Below are positions 25,076 to 34,560 of a DNA stretch of 64,000 nt, piece after piece. The stretch comes from an uncultured Bacteroides sp. GTDB taxonomy: Bacteria > Bacteroidota > Bacteroidia > Bacteroidales > Bacteroidaceae. Made by a program: the position numbers and the translations under genes. Each line of letters starts with the position of its first letter. Positions within the stretch are counted from its first letter, which is position 1. Under the pieces are notes generated by a model. It had not been told where the DNA came from. It was given only the letters and a program-made list of their open reading frames with translations, and did no database searches. Where the stretch lies: assembly GCF_963678845.1 (NCBI RefSeq), contig NZ_OY787466.1:248001-312000 (forward strand), written 5' to 3'.

Positions 25076-25564
25076 ATGAAGAAATTACTTATTTGTATAG
25101 CGTGCTTGCTATACACATTTACTGCACGGGCGCAATTTGAGCAAAATAAATGGTTAATAACTCCTTCTATAACAGGACTCGGGATGTCTTATAGCGGACA
25201 GGACAAATTCTCATTAGGTTTTGAAGCTGAAGGGGGTGTCTTTATAATAGATGATTTAGCTCTCTTGATTAGTGCAGGAGCAGAAACCAAGGATAGAGGG
25301 GATGACAGAACTTCACTGGGAACGGGCATTCGTTACTATTTTGAAAAGACGGGTATTTATGTTGGCGCAAAGTTTAAATATGATAATTATAACTTCTACG
25401 CGGGCGGAAGAAAAAATGATGCAACCCTTGGGGCGGAAGTAGGTTATGCTTTCTTTTTAAATCGAACGATTACGGTGGAACCAGCTATGTATTATAATCA
25501 AAGCCTGACTAATCATGATTTTAATAAGCTTGGCATGAAGGTAGGTTTTGGCTTTTATTTCTAA
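25076..25564 (+). CDS. Outer-membrane beta-barrel protein
   Basis: The 162-residue protein starts with a signal peptide (MKKLLICIACLLYTFTARA, cleavage near QFEQ). It continues with alternating strands (GLGMSYSGQDKFSLGFEAEGGVFI, IYVGAKFKYDNYNFYAG) and ends in VGFGFYF, with the terminal aromatic residue typical of outer-membrane barrels. The size suggests an 8-strand barrel. Function unknown. It forms an operon with the small membrane protein gene and ends at the hairpin 25573-25618. Confidence 0.8.
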   Translation: MKKLLICIACLLYTFTARAQFEQNKWLITPSITGLGMSYSGQDKFSLGFEAEGGVFIIDDLALLISAGAETKDRGDDRTSLGTGIRYYFEKTGIYVGAKFKYDNYNFYAGGRKNDATLGAEVGYAFFLNRTITVEPAMYYNQSLTNHDFNKLGMKVGFGFYF

Positions 25565-25572
25565 AATAGAGT

Positions 25573-25618
25573 AAAGAGGATTAATAAAAGTATCTTGATT
25601 CTTTCATTAATCCTCTTT
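25573..25618 (+). terminator. Terminator between barrel gene and uvrA
   Basis: AAAGAGGATTAAT (25573-25585) and ATTAATCCTCTTT (25606-25618) are perfect arms with a 20-nt loop. Placed between converging genes, it can serve both. Confidence 0.75.
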
Positions 25619-25642
25619 GTTCTATTCTATAGCCTTTTTATT

Positions 25643-28423
25643 TCAAAGAAGCTTTTCTGTGAGAAATTGTCCTGTATAGGAAGCTGCACATTTGGCTACC
25701 TTTTCAGGTGTACCGCAACACACAAGATTACCTCCCATATTTCCTCCTTCGGGACCTAAGTCAATGATATAGTCTGCGCATTTAATCACATCCATATTGT
25801 GTTCAATAATGATAACAGTATGTCCTCGGGATATTAATGCATCAAAGGCTTCCAGCAATTTTTTAATGTCGTGAAAATGTAGTCCGGTGGTTGGTTCATC
25901 GAAGACAAATATTGTTGGATATGCTTTTTCCTGACTAAGGAAAAAGGCAAGTTTTACGCGTTGATTTTCTCCTCCGGAAAGAGTAGATGAAGATTGTCCC
26001 AGCTTAATATATCCCAGTCCCACTTCCTGAAGAGATGATAGTTTCTTTACAATTTTCTTTTGTCCGTTTTCAGTAAAGAATTCCATAGCCTGGTCAACAG
26101 TCATCTCAAGTATATCATAGATATTCTTCTCTTTATATTTAACCTCCAGTGTCTCCGATTTAAAGCGTTTTCCGTGACAACTTTCACATTCTAATATTAA
26201 GTCGGCCATAAATTGCATTTCAACCGTGATGGTTCCGTCTCCTTTACATTCTTCGCATCGGCCACCTTCAGTGTTGAAAGAAAAATGAGCTGCTGTGTAT
26301 CCCATTAATTTTGCAAGAGGTTGTTCAGCCCATAGTTTCCTGATCTCGTCATACGCTTTAATGTATGTCACCGGATTGGAACGCGAAGATTTTCCGATAG
26401 GATTCTGATCAACAAACTCTATATTCTTGACCATTTGAATATCGCCATCAAGTGAAATAAATTCCCCCGGTCTTTCACTTGTTTCGCTGTATTCTCTTTT
26501 TAATGCCCGGTAAAAGATATCTCTTACCAGCGTTGATTTACCCGAACCGCTCACTCCCGTAACAACTGTCATAACATTCAACGGGAAAATGACGTTGATT
26601 CCTTTCAGGTTGTTTTCTCTTGCACCAATAACTTCAATGTAATTATTCCATGAACGGTGGTTGGTCGGAACAGCTATTGTTTCTTCTCCAAGAAGGTACT
26701 TCACAGTGTAGCTGTTGCTCCCTTTTTTTAGGTTCTTCATGTCGCCATGATATACAATCTCTCCACCTAATCTACCGGCTTTGGGGCCAACATCAATTAT
26801 ATAATCGGCTGCACGGATTATCTCTTCATCATGTTCCACAATTACTACAGTATTACCTAGTTGTTGCAGTTGACGAAGAACTTTTATAAGTCGGTCGGTA
26901 TCGCGTGAATGAAGTCCGATACTTGGTTCATCAAGGATATAGAGAGATCCAACCAGACTGCTTCCAAGGGAAGTGGCCAGGTTAATTCGTTGACTCTCTC
27001 CACCTGACAACGAGTTACTTAATCGGTTGAGTGTGAGATATCCCAAACCTACATCCATGAGAAAATTGATGCGGCTGGCAATCTCTGTCAGAATTCGTTT
27101 GACAATATCCTGTTCGTGCTTATCGAGTGAGAGGTTTTCAAAGAATGTTTTTAAGTCGTGCATAGGCAGATCAACCAGCTGAGAGATAGAATGTTGACCA
27201 ATCTTTACGTAACCGGCTTCTTTCTTTAGTCGGGTGCCGTGACACTCTGGGCAATAAGTCTTTCCCCGGTAACGGGCAAGCATTACTCTATATTGAATTT
27301 TATATTGGTTCTGTTCAAGCATCCCGAAGAATTCGTCAATGCCATGTATACCCTTAGCTCCTTTCCATAATAGTTCTTTTTGCTTCTCTGTTAAGTCGTA
27401 ATAAGGAGCAAAGATAGGAAAATCATATTTTGAGGCTGCCCGAATAAATTCATCTTTCCATTCTCCCATTTTTTCTCCCCGCCAGCAAACTACTGCGCCA
27501 TCATAAACGCTGAGTGAACGGTTGGGGATAACCAGACTTTCATCAGTTCCGATTACTTTCCCAAAGCCTTCACATTTGGGGCATGCTCCAATAGGAGAGT
27601 TAAAGCTGAACATGTGATCTGATGGTTCTTCGAAAACCATATTATCGGCTTCAAACTTCTTACTGAAAGAATGCATAATTGCACCTTCTTCCGGATAAAA
27701 TCTCAATAAACAATTTCCGTTGCCTTCATAAAAAGCAGTTTCAACAGAATCCGTTAAACGGCTGATGCTGTCTTTTGAGCTGTTGCACACCATTCTGTCA
27801 ACAAGCAAAAGTATTTCCTTTTCTGTCTCAATATCTCCCTTCTTTAGCAAATCTTCAATACGCATTGCTTCTCCATCTACTTCTACTCGGTTGAACCCCT
27901 GCTTTAAGTCCATTTCGAGTTGCTCTTTCATGGATCTATCTTTACGTAAAAGAATTGGAGTTAAAATGACATAGCGTGTTCCTTCCGGGTAAGAAAGCAT
28001 ACAGTTTACAATGTCTTCTGTTTGATGCTTTTTAACTAAAGTTCCTGATATTGGCGAATAGGTTTTTCCTATGCGGGCATAAAGCAGACGCAAATATTCA
28101 TATATTTCAGTTGAAGTGCCCACAGTTGAACGAGGATTGCGACTGTTTACTTTTTGCTCAATAGCAATTGCAGGTGGTATTCCTTTAATGAAGTCACACT
28201 CTGGTTTAGTCATTCTTCCCAGAAACTGACGGGCATAACTGTTGAGGCTTTCCACATATCGGCGTTGCCCTTCGGCATACAGAGTATCAAAGGCAAGGGA
28301 AGATTTTCCCGAGCCAGATAACCCAGTGATAACAACTAATTTATTGCGAGGAATATCTACGTCAATATTCTTTAGATTATTGACACGTGCACCCTTGATA
28401 GATATATATTTTTCTTGAGACAT
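25643..28423 (-). CDS. uvrA: Excinuclease ABC subunit A
   Basis: The 926-residue length fits UvrA. Both ABC modules are complete: Walker A loops GLSGSGKSSLAFDT (near 34) and GVSGSGKSTLVRD (near 622), signatures LSGGESQR and LSGGENQR, and Walker B regions LYILDEPSIGLHSRD and IFVFDEPTTGLHFHD. The zinc-binding pairs CPKCEGFG, CPECHGTR, CEECKGDG and CESCHGKR are present. UvrA dimerises, binds damaged DNA and loads UvrB in nucleotide excision repair. Bacteroides species often encode two UvrA proteins; I cannot say whether this is the main one. Its promoter is at 28446-28475. Confidence 0.96.
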   Translation of the reverse strand: MSQEKYISIKGARVNNLKNIDVDIPRNKLVVITGLSGSGKSSLAFDTLYAEGQRRYVESLNSYARQFLGRMTKPECDFIKGIPPAIAIEQKVNSRNPRSTVGTSTEIYEYLRLLYARIGKTYSPISGTLVKKHQTEDIVNCMLSYPEGTRYVILTPILLRKDRSMKEQLEMDLKQGFNRVEVDGEAMRIEDLLKKGDIETEKEILLLVDRMVCNSSKDSISRLTDSVETAFYEGNGNCLLRFYPEEGAIMHSFSKKFEADNMVFEEPSDHMFSFNSPIGACPKCEGFGKVIGTDESLVIPNRSLSVYDGAVVCWRGEKMGEWKDEFIRAASKYDFPIFAPYYDLTEKQKELLWKGAKGIHGIDEFFGMLEQNQYKIQYRVMLARYRGKTYCPECHGTRLKKEAGYVKIGQHSISQLVDLPMHDLKTFFENLSLDKHEQDIVKRILTEIASRINFLMDVGLGYLTLNRLSNSLSGGESQRINLATSLGSSLVGSLYILDEPSIGLHSRDTDRLIKVLRQLQQLGNTVVIVEHDEEIIRAADYIIDVGPKAGRLGGEIVYHGDMKNLKKGSNSYTVKYLLGEETIAVPTNHRSWNNYIEVIGARENNLKGINVIFPLNVMTVVTGVSGSGKSTLVRDIFYRALKREYSETSERPGEFISLDGDIQMVKNIEFVDQNPIGKSSRSNPVTYIKAYDEIRKLWAEQPLAKLMGYTAAHFSFNTEGGRCEECKGDGTITVEMQFMADLILECESCHGKRFKSETLEVKYKEKNIYDILEMTVDQAMEFFTENGQKKIVKKLSSLQEVGLGYIKLGQSSSTLSGGENQRVKLAFFLSQEKAYPTIFVFDEPTTGLHFHDIKKLLEAFDALISRGHTVIIIEHNMDVIKCADYIIDLGPEGGNMGGNLVCCGTPEKVAKCAASYTGQFLTEKLL

Positions 28424-28445
28424 AAGCTGGTTTTGAAAGAATCTG

Positions 28446-28475
28446 CAAAGTTAAATAAAAAATGGCATAGTGCAA
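28446..28475 (-). promoter_or_regulatory. Bacteroides-type promoter of uvrA
   Basis: Minus strand TTG (28475-28473), 19-bp spacer, TAACTTTG (28453-28446). Confidence 0.6.
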
Positions 28476-28529
28476 AAAGAATGTTTGCTGTAAGTGATAT
28501 TATATACATTTATTAAGTTAGTTGCCAAC

Positions 28530-28559
28530 TTGATAAATTCAAAATAATATATACCTTTG
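28530..28559 (+). promoter_or_regulatory. Bacteroides-type promoter of the second GHL10 gene
   Basis: TTG (28530-28532), 19-bp spacer, TACCTTTG (28552-28559), 28 bp before the ATG. Confidence 0.6.
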
Positions 28560-28587
28560 TGCATGTAAAACCTAACAAAACTGAATA

Positions 28588-30099
28588 ATGAAGATAAAGA
28601 CTTTTTTGGCAACCTTTTTGGTAATTTGCTGTTCTCTTTGCTCTTTTGCACATAATTTGCCTAAACGTGAGTTTCGAGGAGTTTGGTTGCATACCATCAA
28701 TGGGGATTATACAGGAAAAACGCCGGAAGAATTTAAAACCTATCTGATTAGTCAGCTCAACAGTTTACAAAAAGCGGGAATCAATGCTGTACTGTTTCAG
28801 GTCCGTCCGGAAGCAGATGCATTCTATTCTTCTAAGTTAGAACCTTGGAGTCGCTTTCTTACCGGAACTCAAGGTACAGCTCCTTCTAATGGTTTTGACC
28901 CAATGGCTTTTGTGATTGATGAATGTCATAAAAGAGCCATGGAGTTTCATGCGTGGGTAAATCCTTATCGGGTACAGCTCAATATTAGTTCAAAATTAGC
29001 TCCTTCGCATGTATATTATCAGCATCCCGAATGGTTTGTTGTTTATGGTAATCAACGTTTCTTTAATCCAGGCTTACCTCAATGCCGTGAGTTTATCAAT
29101 AAAGTGATTAAAGATATTGTGTCCCGCTATGATGTGGATGCTATCCATATGGATGATTATTTCTATCCTTATCCAATTGCAGGAAAGGAGTTTCCTGATG
29201 AAGAAGCTTTTCAGGCATATGGCATACCTGATGGCTTTGGAGATCAGAAAGACAATTGGCGTCGTAGCAATGTAAATACATTGATTCGTGAATTGCATGA
29301 AACAATTCGCGAAACAAAGCCTTGGGTAAAGTTTGGTGTATCTCCTTTTGGTATTTATCGTAACAAGAAAAATACGTTAGACGGTATAGGTAGCGATACA
29401 AATGGTTTGCAGAATTATGATGAATTATATGCTGACGTACTTTTGTGGATCCGTAATGGATGGGTAGATTATAATATCCCTCAGATTTATTGGGAAATAG
29501 GAAATAAAGCTGCTGATCATGAAATTTTAGTCAACTGGTGGGCTACTTATTCTTATGATCGTCCATTTTTTATAGGACAAGATGTGGAACGTTCTGTGAA
29601 ATATGCTGATTTGAATAATCCTGAAATAAGTCAACTTCCCAGAAAAATGCAATTATCCCGTACTACTCCTAATGTTTTAGGAAACTGTTTCTGGAGTGGA
29701 AAAGCATTATTAGGTAATCCTGGAAACTCTTTGAATGCTTTAGCAAATAGCTATCAATGTTATCCGGCTCTTCCTCCGGTTTTTACTTTTATGGATGATA
29801 AAGCTCCAAAATCAATCCACGGTATGAAAACAATCTGGACTGAAGATGGTTATGTTCTGATGTGGAAAGAACCAAAAGCAAAAGAAGAGATGGATAAAGC
29901 ATTCAATTATTGCGTTTACCGTTTTGAAAACAAAGAAAAAGTAAACTTGAACGATCCCTCAAAGATTGTAGTTATTACAAGAAATTGTTATTATAAGCTC
30001 CCTTATGAATCAGGAAAAGTAAAATACCGTTATGTGATAACAGCTTTAGACAGACTTCATAATGAGTCAAAAATGAAAAGTAAAAAAATAAAGCTATAA
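28588..30099 (+). CDS. Exported GHL10 (DUF187) glycoside hydrolase-like protein
   Basis: The 503-residue protein has a signal peptide (MKIKTFLATFLVICCSLCSFAHN). The GHL10 barrel follows: KREFRGVWLHTINGDY, INAVLFQVRPEADAFY, MEFHAWVNPYRVQ, VDAIHMDDYFYPYPI and VDYNIPQIYWEIG. A short fibronectin-like domain makes up the last 100 residues. It is a paralogue of the protein at 22943-24622 but lacks the sorting-like tail, and its end is simply charged (KMKSKKIKL). Probably periplasmic or surface glycan hydrolase; the characterised relative DigH acts on peptidoglycan. It stands alone between uvrA and the hybrid sensor gene. Confidence 0.9.
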   Translation: MKIKTFLATFLVICCSLCSFAHNLPKREFRGVWLHTINGDYTGKTPEEFKTYLISQLNSLQKAGINAVLFQVRPEADAFYSSKLEPWSRFLTGTQGTAPSNGFDPMAFVIDECHKRAMEFHAWVNPYRVQLNISSKLAPSHVYYQHPEWFVVYGNQRFFNPGLPQCREFINKVIKDIVSRYDVDAIHMDDYFYPYPIAGKEFPDEEAFQAYGIPDGFGDQKDNWRRSNVNTLIRELHETIRETKPWVKFGVSPFGIYRNKKNTLDGIGSDTNGLQNYDELYADVLLWIRNGWVDYNIPQIYWEIGNKAADHEILVNWWATYSYDRPFFIGQDVERSVKYADLNNPEISQLPRKMQLSRTTPNVLGNCFWSGKALLGNPGNSLNALANSYQCYPALPPVFTFMDDKAPKSIHGMKTIWTEDGYVLMWKEPKAKEEMDKAFNYCVYRFENKEKVNLNDPSKIVVITRNCYYKLPYESGKVKYRYVITALDRLHNESKMKSKKIKL

Positions 30100-30136
30100 C
30101 TTTTAAATCTTTGATTTTTCAAAGATTGTTTTGGGT

Positions 30137-30197
30137 CTAATGAAGGAATATAAGTTCAGCTCTCTTGAGTAACTTTTATCCCTTCATTAGGCTTTTT
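30137..30197 (+). terminator. Terminator after the GHL10 gene
   Basis: CTAATGAAGG (30137-30146) pairs with CCTTCATTAG (30181-30190), followed by GCTTTTTATTT. The loop is long (34 nt) and contains no obvious second stem. Confidence 0.6.
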
Positions 30198-30212
30198 ATT
30201 TATAAGGTAAGG

Positions 30213-33200
30213 TTATTTTTCATTCATATATTTGCTAGGACTCATTTGAAAATGCTTTTTAAATACTTCCCTGAAATACTTAGCATCACTAAAACCCGTC
30301 AAATCAGCAACTTCAGTAATATTATATCTTTTACTCTTTAGATACTCAGCTGCACGTTTAAGCCGGATTAATCGTATAAAGTCGGCAGGTGCCTGGTCTG
30401 TAAGAGCTTTTATTTTGTTATAGAAACTAGAACGACTCATGTTGAGAGCGCTGCATAAAATATCGACGTTAAAGGTTGAATCCTGTATGTTTTTTTCTAT
30501 TATTTCATTTACTTTAGTCATGAATTCACGGTCCAACTCAGAAGCGTAGTTAATATATTTGTCAGTGCTTTTGATATTTAGCTTGGCAAAACTATTCTTT
30601 AGAACTTCACGGTTGGCTAAAATTGTTGTGATTTTAGCTTTTAAAATAGAGATGTCAAACGGCTTAGTTATATATTCATCAGCTCCAGTCTTTAGTCCTT
30701 GTACAATGTTGCTCCTATCATTGAGTGCAGATAATAATATTACGGGGATGTGTGATGTGCCAATGTCACTTTTTATCTTTGAACATAACTCATCACCGTT
30801 CATGTTTGGCATCATGATGTCTGAAATAACTAAATCGGGCTTTATATTCTGTATAGCTTCCCACCCCTCTTTTCCGTCATTAGCTGTAAAAATATAGTAG
30901 CTCTCTGAAAGCGAACGTTGCAGATAACTTCGCATATCATCATTGTCTTCTACAAGCAAAATACTTTGAGATGAAGAATCTAAGTTATTCGAATTTATAG
31001 ATGGAGGCAAAGTCTCAGATGCTTTTGTTTTGAGCATTGAGAATATATGTTCAGATTCAGACTTCGATTTTTGATCCTGGTTCCATTCTAATTGGTGTTT
31101 CTTAAAATGCCTGTGTCCTTGTGGAAAGGTGACCTTAAAAGTAGAGCCGGAATTGACTTTACTTTTTAGAGAAATTGTGCCGCTATGTAAATTAATTAGT
31201 TTACGAACCAGCAATAATCCAAGTCCAGTACCAGAGATCTTTGCATTTATAGCATTACTACCGCGGAAAAATAGTTTAAATAGTCTTTTTTGTTCATCGT
31301 CTGGAATACCAATTCCATTGTCTTTTATTTTGAATCCCCAATAATCAGAATTACTAAATGCAATTACTTTAATTTCTCCTCCTTTTGGGGTATACTTAAT
31401 AGCATTCGATAGCAGATTCTTGAGAATAGATTCCATTTTCTCCTTATCAAACCAAACATTTAGGAATCGGAAATTACTTTCATAAGTTAACTTAATCTGT
31501 TTTGACTCAACGTATGATTTAAAAGCATTAAGAATTTCATCTAGGAAAGTAAATAACTCATATTCATTTACATGCATTCTTGAAGAATAAGTTTCTGCTT
31601 TCTCAAAATTAATCAGACTTGTAATTAATCGGAATAAAGAGTTTGTGTTTCTGACTGCAGTTTCCAGATTGGCTTTTCCTTTAGGAGATAAATTTTCTTT
31701 TTCAACTAACTCATCCAGGGGAGCTTTTATTAAAGAAAGAGGAGTACGAATATCATGTGCTGTATTAATAAAAAAGCGGATTTTATCATTTGAAGCTTTT
31801 TTCTCTTTAATTATGCTATAACGACGGATGGAATCCCATATTATTAAAGTTAATATGACAATGTACAATAAGATAGCCCAGATTGTTAGCCAAAATGGAG
31901 GATGGATAACAATGTCAAGGCTTCTTTCCTCAATAATAAGTGAACTTTCTTCTGAGATGGCACGAACACGAAGTTTATATTTTCCCGGATTCAGATTTGT
32001 ATAACGAATTATATTATCATAAGTAGCTTTACTCCATTTGTCATAAAAACCATCTAATTTCCATGAATAAAGTATATTTCCGGGATAATCGTAGTTAATA
32101 GAAGCTAGGCGTATTGAAAATATATTCTGATTATATTTTAAATCGATTTTCTCTTCTTCATCAATGTTTTGTTGTAACGGAGGGTCTGTTTTTCCTGCAG
32201 ATACGGTTTCATAAAAAAGACTTAAATCACTGAATATTAATTTTGAATAGTATCTCTGAGGCAAATTTATTTTTTCACTAAATTCGATAGCACCATCAGC
32301 ACTTCCAAAGATTAATGTGCCGTTTTGTCTACGCGTGCCCGATGATGAATTGAAGTGATCAGACATCAATCCTTGTTCTTTAGTCCAGTTCCGAAAAGCT
32401 TTTTTGGCAATATTAAAACGAGCCAGACTATTTTCAGTGCTTATAAACAAGTATCCTTTCTGATTAGATAATATTGTATAAATATTGTTTGAAATAAGTG
32501 CACTGTTTTCTTTATTATAGTTAATAAAGTTGTTTGTTTTAGGATTATATACATACATTCCGGATCCACAGGTTCCAATATATAATAATCCATTTTTTTC
32601 TTGGTGCAGAGTGTAAATATTGACTTCATTAGGAATCTTGATTAATTTGAAAGTACCGTTATCTTTGTTTAGTATGTAAAGTCCCTTGGAACTTGCAATC
32701 CAAAGATGTTCTGCATCTTTTTCAAGAATAATATTTACTGAGCTTATTCCAGGATAAAGACGAATATTTTTATTTTTTAAATCAATACGTTTCAGGTTAT
32801 AATAACCGCCAGCCCAGATGTCTCCGTTTTTATCTTTTATGATAGACTGAATGTACTTGTCTGGATGTATATTTAGATTTCCATATTTAGCAGGTGAGAA
32901 ATAACTGACTCTCAAGCTATGTTTATCTATGCAGTACATACCAGAGGTATATCCTCCGGTCCATACAACTCCGGGGGTTATTTCACAAAGAGTTATATAA
33001 ACATGATTTCTATTTTGTGAACGAGTATCAGTATCCGATAGTATATGTCCCCATTTCTCTGTTTTTGAATAATATATGCTAATGCCGTTATTTGTGGCAA
33101 ACCAAAGGTCTCCTTCGCTGTCTTCAATTACAGCATTAACCTGGTCGTTTATCAGAGAACTTGTGTTTCCAATTGCATGTTTAAGCCATTTATATTTAGG

Positions 33201-34175
33201 AAATCTATTATATAGCACAGTCACTCCAATGGGATAATTTGCCAACCAGATACGTTGCTCATTATCAATGTATAGGTCATTAATGATGTTGCCATTCATT
33301 GCATTCAGTTGATTGTAATCAGCAAAAATATATGGAGAGACGGAATAATTGTCTGTATTCATTTTGTATACGCCAGATCCATTTGTTGCGATTAAAATTT
33401 CATGTTTGTTTAGCTCCTTTATACTGTTAATGCGAATGTCATTAAGTTCCGACTTTGGTAATAGTAATTGCTCCTTTTTACTGTCGTAAACATAGATTCC
33501 TTCAGGGAAACATCCAATGAATAGTTTGTTGCTCTTTTGATTATAATATAGTTTGTTTACCTGTAAAGGCAAACTGTCTAAACCCTTTCTGATAATTTTC
33601 AATAAAGTGTTATTCTGCAGTTTTGCTGCATATAATCCTTTATTTGTTCCAATATAATAAGTATTACTGTCAATCTGAATAATATCATTGATTGATTGTC
33701 TATTTGGATTTCTTAAGATTATTAGTTTTTGTGAATCTATATTATATAGGTATTGATTATATGCAGTGCATAGCCATATATTATTATTTAGATCAATATA
33801 GGTATAAACAACAGGACTTATTTTTTTTATTTGGAATACAAGCTGATAGCTGTCTGTTTTTATGTTGTATTTGAAAATTTGCCCTTTTTTTGTTACCTCC
33901 CAAAGAACTCTTTCTTTATCCATGACAAGAAGATTCATATCTGTGAAAGAACTGATCTTTTCATTTTCTGCAATCAGATTGTAATGTTTGAATAATGTTC
34001 CGTCATATCTGTCAATTCCTTCTTGTGTGAGAAACCACATGTATCCTTTCTTATCTTTGTGAATGTTATACACACGCCTGTTGCTTAAACCATCCTCTAC
34101 GCTGATATATTTATATGTCTGCGCAATACAAAGGGAACTTAAGCAAAGGAAAAGTGCAAAAAGTAAATTTCTCAT
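30213..34175 (-). CDS. Hybrid two-component system protein (one-protein sensor kinase and AraC regulator)
   Basis: The 1320-residue product has the complete HTCS order: signal peptide (residues 1-18), two seven-blade propeller sets built from reg_prop repeats (WFLTQEGIDRYDG, LWFATNNGISIY, LWIASSKGLYIL), a Y_Y_Y domain near 690-765, one membrane helix near 780, histidine kinase core (TAHDIRTPLSLIK, ISGTGLGLLLVRKLI), receiver domain (LLVEDNDDMRSYL, DLVISDIMMPNMNG, YITKPFD) and AraC helix-turn-helix at the C-terminus. Such proteins sense glycan fragments in the periplasm and switch on polysaccharide-use loci. No susC/susD pair is near, so its target lies elsewhere or is the neighbouring GHL10 gene. 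Confidence 0.95.
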   Translation of the reverse strand: MRNLLFALFLCLSSLCIAQTYKYISVEDGLSNRRVYNIHKDKKGYMWFLTQEGIDRYDGTLFKHYNLIAENEKISSFTDMNLLVMDKERVLWEVTKKGQIFKYNIKTDSYQLVFQIKKISPVVYTYIDLNNNIWLCTAYNQYLYNIDSQKLIILRNPNRQSINDIIQIDSNTYYIGTNKGLYAAKLQNNTLLKIIRKGLDSLPLQVNKLYYNQKSNKLFIGCFPEGIYVYDSKKEQLLLPKSELNDIRINSIKELNKHEILIATNGSGVYKMNTDNYSVSPYIFADYNQLNAMNGNIINDLYIDNEQRIWLANYPIGVTVLYNRFPKYKWLKHAIGNTSSLINDQVNAVIEDSEGDLWFATNNGISIYYSKTEKWGHILSDTDTRSQNRNHVYITLCEITPGVVWTGGYTSGMYCIDKHSLRVSYFSPAKYGNLNIHPDKYIQSIIKDKNGDIWAGGYYNLKRIDLKNKNIRLYPGISSVNIILEKDAEHLWIASSKGLYILNKDNGTFKLIKIPNEVNIYTLHQEKNGLLYIGTCGSGMYVYNPKTNNFINYNKENSALISNNIYTILSNQKGYLFISTENSLARFNIAKKAFRNWTKEQGLMSDHFNSSSGTRRQNGTLIFGSADGAIEFSEKINLPQRYYSKLIFSDLSLFYETVSAGKTDPPLQQNIDEEEKIDLKYNQNIFSIRLASINYDYPGNILYSWKLDGFYDKWSKATYDNIIRYTNLNPGKYKLRVRAISEESSLIIEERSLDIVIHPPFWLTIWAILLYIVILTLIIWDSIRRYSIIKEKKASNDKIRFFINTAHDIRTPLSLIKAPLDELVEKENLSPKGKANLETAVRNTNSLFRLITSLINFEKAETYSSRMHVNEYELFTFLDEILNAFKSYVESKQIKLTYESNFRFLNVWFDKEKMESILKNLLSNAIKYTPKGGEIKVIAFSNSDYWGFKIKDNGIGIPDDEQKRLFKLFFRGSNAINAKISGTGLGLLLVRKLINLHSGTISLKSKVNSGSTFKVTFPQGHRHFKKHQLEWNQDQKSKSESEHIFSMLKTKASETLPPSINSNNLDSSSQSILLVEDNDDMRSYLQRSLSESYYIFTANDGKEGWEAIQNIKPDLVISDIMMPNMNGDELCSKIKSDIGTSHIPVILLSALNDRSNIVQGLKTGADEYITKPFDISILKAKITTILANREVLKNSFAKLNIKSTDKYINYASELDREFMTKVNEIIEKNIQDSTFNVDILCSALNMSRSSFYNKIKALTDQAPADFIRLIRLKRAAEYLKSKRYNITEVADLTGFSDAKYFREVFKKHFQMSPSKYMNEK

Positions 34176-34507
34176 TTTCTAGAAATTTTAGAAAAGTTAT
34201 AATACAAAAATGGGAAAAAGAATGGACATATCAAAGCATAATCCTTGTAACTTGTGAAAATAATCAAAAAATATTAATTTATTGTGTTTTTAGTGAGGCT
34301 ATATAAGCATAATTAAATTAATAGGATAGATTATTTGTCTTTAAAATTGTATATAAATATATGTGTTATATGTAAAATACTTTTTTGAATATAATATGCG
34401 TAAGCCAAACGATATTAAATTAGATTATTTATTTTAGATATTTATGATGAATGTATGGGGATGCTTTTGTAGGTGAATAAGTGTGTATTTGATTTTTGCA
34501 TATAAAA
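34176..34507. other. Intergenic, AT-rich, no gene seen
   Basis: About 330 bp between the start of the hybrid sensor gene and the purL terminator. I see no open frame of note, no hairpin and no clear TAnnTTTG promoter with a -33 partner. Confidence 0.5.
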
Positions 34508-34540
34508 AATGAGGCGGTAGTTTTAAACTACCGCCTCATT
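34508..34540 (-). terminator. purL terminator
   Basis: AATGAGGCGGTAGTTT and AAACTACCGCCTCATT are perfect 16-bp inverse arms around a single base. It lies 20 bp after the purL stop codon. Confidence 0.85.
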
Positions 34541-34560
34541 GATATAATGGAATGTTATTC

